64,000 nucleotides of DNA from Nitzschia sp. pyKryTriq1 (lineage: Eukaryota > Bacillariophyta > Bacillariophyceae > Bacillariales > Bacillariaceae): contig OY101121.1 in assembly GCA_956465555.1 (NCBI GenBank), positions 1,760,722 through 1,824,721 on the forward strand, in the 5' to 3' direction. The stretch's first letter is position 1. Each line of letters begins with the position of its first letter. The notes under the pieces are model-generated. The model was not told the origin of the DNA. It saw nothing but the letters and a program-made list of their open reading frames with translations, and made no database searches. The translations under genes were made by a program, and so were the position numbers. Shown here one piece after another: positions 20,232-29,702 of this stretch.

Positions 20232-21317
20232 ATGATCGATGGATCATTGATCCTAGGGATTGTCGCATTTCTCTGGAGATCTGAAAGGGCCCAAGGATTT
20301 ACCGTGAGACACCACCAGGCGTCGCGGAAAGTTTGCCTGGTACTGGATGAGCCGTTCCAAAGCGAGGCGCTTACGCTTGCCTCGGATCTGAATATTCCGA
20401 CCGTCTTGCCGGATCTCACCAAAGAATTGGACAAGTTCGATCATCTGTTGCGTCTCGTTCCTTTCGAATTTGCAACAAACGAAACTGCAACGTACGCCCT
20501 GGCACTCGAGAGCAACCAGGAAAACTCCAATCCTCGGCAAAGCATTGACGACGACGACGACTCTTCAAAGCCAAGAAGACGAAAGCCGAAACAAAAACAG
20601 AAGCCGAAACCTTTCTACGTTGATCTATGCCCCACAGTGAATAGTCAAATCGGAAAGCGTGGTACAAAGGAAGGTGGCAAGGACCTTCTAGTAAAAGCGG
20701 TAGGCCCGACGAAATGTGCCGTCGATAGAAGCAAGGGGGCTGTTGTCTATGATTTGACGGCGGGACTCGGGCAAGACTCTTTGGTCTTGGCCCTGAATGG
20801 AGCCAGTATCATTCATATGGTTGAGCGAGACCCAATCGTAGCAGCACTGCTCCACGATGGTATTCGTCGGCTTGGCGTCATCTCGAGCCGAGAAGGATCC
20901 GACAGACGAGCCGGCATGGCACTGGAATTGTCAGAAAAACTAATTCTACATCAAGGAGACGGCGTGGAGGTAATGACCAAGCTCATCGAGTCTGGTGCTG
21001 CTCAACCACCCGATGTGATTTATCTCGATCCCATGTTTCCACCTCGTTCAAAGTCGGCAAGGGTCAAGAAGAACATGTCTTTGCTCCATGAACTACTGGA
21101 CACTCAAAGTACGGATGAGACTAGCGACTCAAGAAGACTAGAGGAAGAAACCCGACTCCTGGAGCAGGCATTCGGAGCGACTACAGGGAGAGTTGTGGTG
21201 AAAAGACCTGTGAGATCCCTACCACTTGGAGGTGACGATTCCTTACCTCGCCCCTCCTATGCTATCGAAGGTTCCGTGAATCGGTGGGATGTGTACGTGA
21301 AAACGCCTACTAGCTAG
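20232..21317 (+). CDS. rsmJ: RsmJ-like 16S rRNA methyltransferase, probably plastid-targeted
   Basis: An open frame of 361 codons from the ATG at 20232. The catalytic core matches the bacterial RsmJ (YhiQ) family, which makes m2G1516 in 16S rRNA from S-adenosylmethionine. DLTAGLGQDSLVLALNG is the SAM-binding motif I, VERDPIVAALLHDGIRRL follows it, and YLDPMFPPRSKSARVKK is the family signature with the catalytic DPMFP loop. The N-terminus MIDGSLILGIVAFLW..AQGFTVRHH looks like a signal peptide cleaved before Phe, the diatom ASAF-type plastid motif. A plastid 16S rRNA target is inferred from this. The frame is also open from 20133, but only the 20232 start gives the presequence. An internal basic linker (residues 115-130) is not found in bacterial enzymes. 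It converges on the zinc-finger gene with 76 bases between stops. Confidence 0.85.
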   Translation: MIDGSLILGIVAFLWRSERAQGFTVRHHQASRKVCLVLDEPFQSEALTLASDLNIPTVLPDLTKELDKFDHLLRLVPFEFATNETATYALALESNQENSNPRQSIDDDDDSSKPRRRKPKQKQKPKPFYVDLCPTVNSQIGKRGTKEGGKDLLVKAVGPTKCAVDRSKGAVVYDLTAGLGQDSLVLALNGASIIHMVERDPIVAALLHDGIRRLGVISSREGSDRRAGMALELSEKLILHQGDGVEVMTKLIESGAAQPPDVIYLDPMFPPRSKSARVKKNMSLLHELLDTQSTDETSDSRRLEEETRLLEQAFGATTGRVVVKRPVRSLPLGGDDSLPRPSYAIEGSVNRWDVYVKTPTS

Positions 21318-21393
21318 AAAATGAAAACGCCGATCGGCCGGAAAGCTTTCGAAAATTGCGTGCTTTACTAAATTCAAAAGTCATAACCCACCT

Positions 21394-22590
21394 CTAGAGA
21401 GCCCCATGCTGCCATTTGTTCATGATATCTTCTTGTCGCCTCCGGATATCGGCAATGTCCGATTCCTTCTTTCGATATGATTGCTTCCACTGAGAGAGCA
21501 AGTGTTCCTGGGCTCTTACCTGACTCTGCTGTGAATCAATTTGAATTGGACCTCCCTGCAAGCACCTTTCGGTACTCATGCGCTCCATCCCCAGTCGACG
21601 ACGGCGATCCTCTAGCAACGCTTCCATCTGATTTTGTTCCTCCAGCTCTTGCTTCCTTGCTCTCTCTAGTTCGTCGAGGTAGGCTTCAGCCAATTGCGCC
21701 TTGGCTTTTTGTGCCAAGACGGCAGCACTTGGAGCAGATTCCGAAGCCACTTCCTCTTCCTCTTCTGCTCCAAACCCATTAAGCATGTCGGCCTGCAAGG
21801 CTGCAATTTCCTTCATTCTCTCAGCTGCGATCACACGTTCCTCGATTTCTTCAATCTTTTCTTGCTGCTTCTTCAAAAAGTCATGTTGACCACTTCGAAA
21901 GCTGGTCTCCATCATATCCTGCATCACTTTTTGACACTGGTTCTGGTTGGTCTTTGCGGGACGATTTTGTCCGCATATTTCGCACTGAAGGTGAAGGGAG
22001 TTTGTGTTGACAAAAGTGCACGCTCCACAAGTCCAGGCACCCTGATCGCTTATAGACCAGTTGGCAAAGGACATTTGAAATTCTCTTGCAGTCAAAGCCG
22101 GTTGCTTACAATCCTTTGCCGCAGGCTCCTCAGCAAATTCATCCACATGTTCCTCGTCCAGCAAACCAAAGACAGAAAAGCTTTTCTCAAGTGCCTTGGT
22201 GCCAAGGTGGGAAGAATTACGCCCGCCGAGCATGTCTTTGACAGAACCAATTTTCCCTTTTTCACCTGGTATGGGAGAAAATACTAATGGAGAGTCGCCC
22301 GGAATATCCCCTGATTCGCTGACCGAAGTTTCGAGCCTATCCATGGGAGGTCGGGCCGCCGCCTGCTCTTGCGTAACAATATCAGCATCCGATCCCACGA
22401 ACCTCCGACTTCCGCACATACTGCAAAATCGGCCCATGCTTTCGGTGTTCCAAAAAGTACAGGTTTGGCACGCCCATGCTTTGGCCTCGCCTTGAGGAAT
22501 CCCCATGGCGACAGAGGAACCAAACGCCGCGATCGTCGCGTCGGGGCCTTCCCCTACCACTCCAAAGTGAAAGTTGTTGTCGGAGCTCAT
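21394..22590 (-). CDS. NZF/RanBP2-type double zinc-finger protein
   Basis: From the ATG at 22590 (MSSDNNFHFG) the frame encodes 398 residues. Two RanBP2-type fingers are clear: WACQTCTFWNTES..CSMCG near residues 40-65 and WTCGACTFVNTNS..CEICG near 190-215. Both have W-x-C-x2-C-T-F-x-N-x6+-C-x2-C. The T-F pair in each is the residue pair that contacts ubiquitin in NZF fingers, so ubiquitin binding is a reasonable inference. The C-terminal half is Glu/Lys/Arg-rich and helical, probably coiled coil (EEIEERVIAAERMKEIAAL). The frame is open to another ATG at 22677, which adds an Arg/Thr-rich stretch, so the start is uncertain. I do not recognise an orthologue by name. Confidence 0.78.
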   Translation of the reverse strand: MSSDNNFHFGVVGEGPDATIAAFGSSVAMGIPQGEAKAWACQTCTFWNTESMGRFCSMCGSRRFVGSDADIVTQEQAAARPPMDRLETSVSESGDIPGDSPLVFSPIPGEKGKIGSVKDMLGGRNSSHLGTKALEKSFSVFGLLDEEHVDEFAEEPAAKDCKQPALTAREFQMSFANWSISDQGAWTCGACTFVNTNSLHLQCEICGQNRPAKTNQNQCQKVMQDMMETSFRSGQHDFLKKQQEKIEEIEERVIAAERMKEIAALQADMLNGFGAEEEEEVASESAPSAAVLAQKAKAQLAEAYLDELERARKQELEEQNQMEALLEDRRRRLGMERMSTERCLQGGPIQIDSQQSQVRAQEHLLSQWKQSYRKKESDIADIRRRQEDIMNKWQHGAL

Positions 22591-23880
22591 GCTTGAAGTT
22601 GTTGTTGTTGTTCTTCTTCTTCTTCTGTCGCCTCGTTCCGTTACCCGAAGGAGACGACGAGCTGTCCCAAACTTCAAATTAGATGTTGATGTACGTAGCT
22701 GCGAGTATGCATCTCTTTGGTGATCACCACAGCGTCACAGGTCACGCACATAATATGTCACAGAGGAAACAAACTCTGTATTGCTTCAAGGTTGAACGAG
22801 TGGTGTTGTTTGTTGTTTGCTGTCAATCGAGTATCATTCACGGCCTCCAGTCCCGTGATGATGTTTCGATCGTCGGACCATATCGGATGAGTCAATCCAG
22901 ACGCGACCCAGTTAGTCGTGAACCCAGCTACCGGTATGGATCCACGACGAAGGCATACATACAAGAAGTATGGGAGCTACGATCAGCGTTCTGATAGTCT
23001 TGGCTACGGTCGTACAGTAGTGGTACCGGTAGACCCTTTGTGAGCCCAGAACATGGTTGCTACTAGATTGTCAGTTTTGCTCCTGCTCCACCTTGTCCGT
23101 GCCAGGAGATCCTAGTAACACTATCGTTCCCTTGTTGTTATTGGAGGGGGCATCCAGCTAGTTTGAGATCTGAGTTTAGCACTCAATTTGACTGCGGTGA
23201 GCTGATATGAAATAGCAAATATTAGCCTTTCGAACTGAGCGGTCGTCAACGTGAGTACTAAATAAATAGCAGACTTTCCAGTTGGGGGTTTCTCGCCGTT
23301 TTCTTCCTGGAGTCTCCCTGAGTCTCCCTGGTATCTGTGTGTTGTTAATATCTATCACACATACATCATACGATCGAGTATTCGTATGTAGTAGAGCATC
23401 TACATTTTTCACGAGCATTTGTCATTGTCATCCTACCGGTACTGCTGTAGAAGAGTAGAGTGCGTGTGGAATTAAATTAATATCACACATAGAGGAACCT
23501 TATTTAACGAACTGTCAGTGATTCTTCCCTACCGGTCGCACAGTATTTGACCACCTGCCGATGATCGCGACGATCCACACTTTCGGCGACTGAGCGACGA
23601 CGACGTGTCCTGCTGCGACATCCCGTGACGTAGAGCGAAGAAAAACACCAGCGGCATCATCGATATCCAAACAATACGAACCCTTTCCGATGATGATTCC
23701 CGCCTCTCTGTTTAACTCGTACTCGTACCGGTATGGCGCCTTTTGACCGACCGCGCGGTCGAGCTAACGAGAGAAGCGAGAATAGAAGACAGCAATCCGT
23801 AATAGAGAGGAACAATCAGGAAGCACTTACAGTAACAGCCATTTTGTTTGACAACCAAAGATCTTTAGTTGAATTACCCC
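22591..23880. promoter_or_regulatory. Divergent intergenic region, promoters only
   Basis: About 1.3 kb between the zinc-finger gene (-) and the bZIP gene (+). Small open frames here are low-quality and unrelated to any family I know. TACCGGTA palindromes occur near 23019, 23436 and 23726. AGTCTCCCTG occurs twice in tandem near 23310-23330. Confidence 0.4.
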
Positions 23881-26055
23881 ATGGTACACCCGGGAGACTC
23901 ATCGCCCATGTCCGAGAAGGACCGTAACCCCAAAAAGACGGAGCGCACCAAGAAAAAAGTAGAATGGAGTTCTACAGTAGATTCGGTTGCCCTGGAAGAT
24001 CGAAGTCCAAACTGGGACTCTGAGACAGGTAATTGCTCGGATCTGTTTGTGTTTTTGAGCACTTGGCGCTGAGCTGACACTGACTATTGTTTTGCTTTCT
24101 TTTAAAGACCATTTGTTGTCGTATTTCTTGGGCGGAGAGCAGCAAGGTAACGGAGTCACAAGCCCACTTACTCACTTCGCCACAACTCCCGCACCATCAA
24201 ACCATGGGCAACCCCCTGGGATACTTACCAACCGGCAAACGATCAACCACCCATCTATGGGTGCACAGAGGCTTGTCCACCATGGTTTTTCGGGTGGTCC
24301 TGCTAGCCGATCCGACGAAGGAGGTTTTGACGACGACTCCTCAGCTCCTCCTCCTACACCTGCCACACAATATTATCAAAAATTCTCGAAACCGAAAGAC
24401 CAGACGGGAAGGCCGCCGACTTCTTCATCGGTCCCAAAGATGCAGTCTTCGAATTCTCTCTCCGGTCCTTCAATTTCTGGTATGGCTGCATCTTTTGCGA
24501 GTGGGGGTAATCCAGGATCTCGCCATTCATCTCTAGAACAATCACTCGAGTCGATGTCTCCGATTTCTCCAGCGGCGATGATTGGGGGAGGAAACGAAGA
24601 GTTGATGCTCCCATCATCTCCACTTACAACAAGCAGGACGCAACCTCAAGCAGCAGCTACTCATCACCAGCCGCGCCAGAGCCACTTAGAATGGCTGCAG
24701 CATATCAACAACCTGGCCAAACAAGCTGCCGCCGCGTCGAACGATCAGGGAGCTACAGCGCCGATCCCCCACATGCAACCTCAAGAGCAGACTCCCATGC
24801 ATCACGGAGCCATGCCCTATCCTGTCGTTGCTGGTCTGCCGGCAACCTATGGACACGCTCCCATGTACTACGCTCAAGCAGCCTTGAATCAGTTGCAGCA
24901 ACAACAGGCACCTGTACCCGAGTCGGAAGAGAAACGGGCCAAGCGGCTCGAAAGGAATCGAGAATCGGCGCGAAAGAGTCGTCGACGGAAAAAGGAAAGA
25001 TTAAACCAGTTGGGGGATAAAGTGGGCGGCTTGCATAATCAAATCGACATTGCTCGAACGATTCAAATCAATCTCATGAACCCTCAGCTTCAGGAGTTTT
25101 TCTTGCAGAGAATTGCGCAACTCGATGCCGATTTTGCAGTTGAGATGGATGAGGCCACTGGGAAGGATCAGTTGGCTGCTATCTTTAAAGGTACCGGGCC
25201 GAACTGTGGAGTAAAGCGGGCTGTCATTGATTTTCAGTATTCGAAACTGAAGCAAACACTGTTACCCCATTATCAAAAGTTCCTGATTTGGCTAACTTTG
25301 CACCCTGAGAGCTGGTTCTCCGCCGGAAAGGAGGACCACGCGAAACGTGAAACAGCTAGGCAAGTGGTCCGGGTGACATCAGGAAAGATCAGTTCCAAGC
25401 AAGTCGGGGATGAGCTGACCAACGGCAGCAAGTTGGAAGACGGAACCGTAGTTCCACCACCCGTTGCACCTCAGCCAAGTGCAAGTGGAGAGAAGGCCAC
25501 GCAATCAGCCCAAGCTTTTGATGAGCTGCGAATGTGGCCGTTGTTGTGCTTCGAATTGAGTATCAGCGTGGATCAAGAAGAAAGAATCTTGCATCAAGCC
25601 TACAAGACGTAAGTGACATGATATTGGCACGCGTTGCGTTCTGCCACTCATAAACACTCATGAACCCTAACTCCCTGCCCCGCAGTGCAAAAAAGCGGCA
25701 AGACTTGCAGCACTGCCGGTCCCAGATTGAAGCAGCTACCCGGATGGCTTCCCGACTTAAAGAAGCGGTATTGTTGCAAAGTCACAACGTAGCCGTTCGT
25801 ACCGAGCGCACATATCTTGAGATTATGACGCCAAGGCAGAGCGTACTGTTTCATAAATGGTCGGCCAAAAATCGAGAACGTTGCCGTGAAACAGTTGGTA
25901 ATCAAAAGACAACTCAGAGAACGAGGTCGCCAGTGGATATGGATTATGATTCAAAAACAGCAGAAAATCTCACATTGATTGAAGTATGTCGGAAGTTAGA
26001 GGCCGTTTTGAAGATTTCAAAGGGCGAAAGTGACGACTGGGGGAATATGGGCTAG
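23881..26055 (+). CDS. bZIP transcription factor
   Basis: Exons 23881-24028, 24108-25608 and 25686-26055 (phase 1 then phase 2) encode about 672 residues. The N-terminus is Lys-rich, then a long Gln/Pro/Ser-rich stretch typical of activation regions. The basic region near residues 325-345 reads ERNRESARKSRRRKKERL, with the bZIP N-x7-R signature (N-RESARKS-R). A weak leucine heptad follows. After it comes a conserved-looking helical domain (LPHYQKFLIWLTLHPESWF), and exon 3 continues the helix (KKRQDLQHCRSQIEAATRM). No LOV domain is present, so this is not an aureochrome. It should bind DNA as a dimer in the nucleus; targets are unknown. The upstream ATG at 23881 is chosen because it joins cleanly to exon 2. 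Confidence 0.85.
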
Positions 26056-26375
26056 GAATACGAGTATCGACGTTCACACAAACGCGACTTTCATGACAAC
26101 TAAACTTTGGATCACACTTCGCAATGTACACACATGTACGCACACTAACAAAGAGGCTGAAACATTTCAGGGAGCAGGGATGCCTTTTAATAATCGCCAG
26201 CTAGGACAAAGTTTGTCTATTCCCAAGTTGAGACTATACTGCTTCCAGAATGGTGCTACGAAAATCAAAGCAACGAGGAGGATCCCACGAGTCATCAGTC
26301 AACGTTGTCCAAATTAGCAGGAGACACGTCTTTGACTGGGTTGAAATACCTGTCATGTACCGCACGAGGTATTAG
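26056..26375. other. Convergent 3' intergenic region
   Basis: The 320 bases between the bZIP and bHLH stop codons presumably hold both 3' UTRs. I see no gene or repeat. Confidence 0.5.
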
Positions 26376-27145
26376 CTACCCGGCTCGTCTATCTTCTTGG
26401 CCGCGATCAGGAGTTCTTTGCGCTGGAGCTCGTGGAGCGGGTTGCCCAGGCTGTCTTGTCTGCATGCCTGGTGGGAGCTGATGGTGAGGCTGCGGAGGCC
26501 CTCCATACCGTGGATTCCAATTTGAAGGAGCGTATTGATGAGGGACACGGCCACCCGGTGGTACAGAAACTGCATACTCTGGGGGCCCGTGGTGAGGCAC
26601 CGGACGACCCGCTTGATAGTAGCTAGTAGAGGAGTGGGGAGGATATGGAGAATATGCAGCACGAGCCACTGGATATGAGCCATCGTCAACCGGAGCCAGA
26701 GTCGGGACCATCACAAGGACCTGTAAAGTATAAGCAAACATTAGAGATATTGTGAACAGATCTCAAATCTGCTCTTTCCACTTACATTGTCGCTGGGACC
26801 CTGTGGGCCTCCTCGCTCGTGCATTGATGCAATGATCCGCTTGCGCTCTTCGTTCTCTCGATGTATTCGCTTCATTATTGTGAGGGCACGGCCTATCAGG
26901 TCCAGGCGGGTTATTCCCGAGGAATCTTCCCCTTCACCAGACTTTTTTCGTTTCTTTTTACTTTCCAGCTCAATATCCCCACTTCCAGGATCTACTTGGA
27001 CAATAAACGCAGCGAGCTCATCGAATGCATTGGATAGATCGAATCGTCGCTGCTTCTCCCTCTGTCGCTTGCGTTCTGAACGCTTGTTCGTCTCCAAACC
27101 CTCCTCTCCGGCTGGATCTTCGTTATCGTCTGCCTCGAGCGACAT
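26376..27145 (-). CDS. bHLH transcription factor
   Basis: Two exons on the minus strand, 27145-26786 and 26720-26376, join in phase 0 and encode about 234 residues. The bHLH domain lies near residues 20-95. The basic part RSERKRQREKQRRFDLSNAF carries the Glu and Arg pair typical of E-box binders. Helix 1 continues as DELAAFIVQVDP. A loop with a Lys/Ser-rich insert follows, then helix 2 ITRLDLIGRALTIMKRIHRE. Exon 2 is Pro/Gly/Tyr/Gln-rich and disordered, probably an activation or interaction region. DNA binding is a family inference. The gene is convergent with the bZIP gene, but nothing shows that they work together. Confidence 0.83.
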
Positions 27146-27919
27146 TTCCCCTGTATGACTACTGAGTAAGATACGGCACCGCCATTGAGAAGACCAAAAT
27201 TGGTCTTCGAAGGCAGAGGTGCAACGTAATGGATTTCCTGAGGACAGCAGGCATGCATCACACTGATCGACAGCTCGTTTTGACCATGGTGGTGTTTATT
27301 AGTTTCACGTGCTCGACAAAATCACAAACGATAGTAATGAAGATTTGGGACGGTCTCTGGCACGTGCCAAAACCGTTCACTTATTGCGAAAAAAATCTAA
27401 AAGTTGTGTCTCTTCTTCCGATCCGACTGTATGTTGGGATATTTACCCGCTGCTGCTGGTACTGCAAGTACCAGGTACTGTACCGGTACGTACAAACCGT
27501 ACCTGTACTGTACCGGTACTGCACCGTGTACCGCCAGACCAGTTACGTACAGTACAACGCGTAGGGATAGTGGTACTTGTGTGGTTGTCCGTTGGTCATC
27601 CAACGAAGATTGGGGGCTATTCTATACTTCTAAATGACGTTAAATAATGGCTCTCAGCGCTTCCAATCAGATCGACAGCAGGGTACAAGTACAGTACAGT
27701 AAAACGACCAACAAGAGTCCAATCATGTCGCCAAGCGCGGGGCGCCCGAGAGGTGGTGCGAGTACCGGTGACTTTATGATCAGATTAACAGTCCTGGTCT
27801 TGCTACCAATTGCACTTTGCCATGAAAATACACAGCTAATGCCAATGCTAGCCATGCGCCAAAACCAAATCCAAAACTGAATACTGTGCGCTGATTGGCT
27901 ACAGGCCTTTTTAGTCGGA

Positions 27920-27981
27920 GCTGTCGGTTTTGTCGGTGACAAAACACCAGGCACGTTTTGTTGCGCAACAAAACCGACAGC
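27920..27981. repeat. Nested palindrome cluster
   Basis: GCTGTCGGTTTTGT at 27920-27933 is the exact reverse complement of 27968-27981. Inside the right side, 27955-27974 is a perfect 20-base palindrome centred on TTGCGCAA. The segments can form alternative hairpins. Function is unknown. Confidence 0.75.
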
Positions 27982-28713
27982 TATGACTCAATGACATCCT
28001 TGATGTATTGCTTTTTGATAGTCAGCAAAATACAATCAATCAAATTTAATGTACTACTGATCAGGGAGGTTGGAATATATAGTGGGTCGAAGTTTACACT
28101 ACGAGGAGATAGTGGCTGAAAGTCTGTTTTGATGCTTCTCTCTACTGCTTACTACCAGTGTCGGTGTACACAACACCCAATACGGAGGAGGAAGACAATG
28201 CTTTGTTAGTGGGGAATGCTTCTTTGGAACATATTTATTCTTTCCTGGAAGATACTCTTGAAGGTGCAAGGTTAGCTGGGTGTGAACTTGATTTTGGGTT
28301 GTGTTCTTCACGACAAAGAAGCCTGTTTAAGTGCCCGAAAATCTCCCAAAGCCCAGCTTTCCAGCCATCGGAACAAGGCTACCTGGAAAGAAGCGATCGC
28401 GGTCCTCATAGCTAATAATAAGTTAGTGGCAAACTATTTGGTAATAATGGTAGAAAACAATTGCAACAATGTACGTACCAGTATTGCTGAAAGAGGACAG
28501 CCAAGAAAGGGAGTGAGTGTTGTAACATGTAAAAGCACGGTCCAAATAACATGAAATGAATTTCTCAAATGCACGAATAATGGACAAAAACTTGGAGGTA
28601 TGTCCAAAAAATATCGGCCCAGGATGACCAATATGTCCTTTAAAAGTGGGATAATTGACTTTTCTACCCTGGTACTAGAATTTTGAGGTAACGGTAAGGT
28701 TGTCGTGGTGGTG

Positions 28714-29323
28714 GTCTGGTCGTGGTGATACTTGTACAGCACCGGTTCGGTATTGGTTCAGGCCCAATGGTGCCATAAATATTCCAATATATTACAACAT
28801 CGTCAGCTAGCAGCAAGAACACGAATATTATTATTGTACGTCTACTACCCCTGCCATTGCTTGCTTGGGCCCACGTGCACTATGACACCTCATTGTACCA
28901 CACAAGAAGTATTACAATATATAGTAAAATATGATACGACCTCTCAAAACTTCGATATTCCCTTCTACTGCGTATGTACGTGGAAATCGCTCGGTCCTTC
29001 ACAAAATCCCTGGATAGCGCAGTCTGGTCGTGGTGATACTTGTACAGTTCCGGTACTTGTATGGGATCAGGCCCAACGGTGCCAGAAATATACCAATATA
29101 TTATTACAACAACATCGTCAGCTACAGTAGCAGCAAGAACTCGAATAGGTGTTATTATTGTACGTGTACTACAAGTACCCCTGCCCTTGCTTGCTTGGCG
29201 GGCACACGTGCACTATGACACCTCATTGTACCACACAAGAAGTATTACAATATATAGAAAAATATAATACGACCTCTCAAAACTTCGAAATTCCCTTCTA
29301 CTGCGTATGTACGTGGAAATCGC
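28714..29323 (+). repeat. Direct duplication of a ~280-300-bp segment
   Basis: Copy A (28714-28990) and copy B (29022-29323) share long identical blocks. Both start GTCTGGTCGTGGTGATACTT and end TACGTGGAAATCGC. A central block with GTGCACTATGACACCTCATT is also identical in both. Differences are mostly short indels. No coding potential is shared. A non-coding element or relic of a transposon is possible. Confidence 0.85.
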
Positions 29324-29702
29324 ACCGGTAGAATACGAGCAAGACTACCGGTACGAGTATCTGCAATAAATATTTAGTATTTTAGGATATGTATTGGAAA
29401 GATCATGGCCTTTTGGGAGCAATGCATGCAGCCAATCCAAGATTTCCTTTTTGGTGGACGAGGCATAAAACTAGACTACATCTATGGCATCTTCGGGATA
29501 ACTTATGAGAGTCAATAATGACCCATCAGCTGAAACAAGAAAGTCCAAGTCCAGGTTTTCAGGTGAAGGTCTTGAAAGCGGTCAACTGATGCTTTCGTAG
29601 GAGTACCCGTTTGGCATCCACACACAATTTGCAGAATACTCAATCCCGATCCCGTTGTTACAACCGATCAAAAGGAAAGCCTGTTGTAAAGTATTGATAA
29701 CA

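Larger units (their letters stand above)
27146..29702. other. Intergenic region rich in palindromes and a duplicated segment
   Basis: Some 2.5 kb with no recognisable gene. It contains dense GTACCGGTAC palindromes (27455-27550), a nested palindrome cluster (27920-27981), two copies of a roughly 280-300-base segment (28714-29323) and AT-rich spacers. Short frames at 28158-28554 and 29386-29500 might be gene relics but match nothing I know. Confidence 0.5.

Noticed and set aside
28158-28554. Open frames that might be gene relics (TTPNTEEEDNALLVGNASL)
   Set aside because: Two frames overlap and neither matches a family I know; not enough to call a pseudogene.
29386-29500. Short frame YWKDHGLLGAMHAANPRF that looks protein-like
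   Set aside because: Only about 40 codons and no recognisable family; could be chance.
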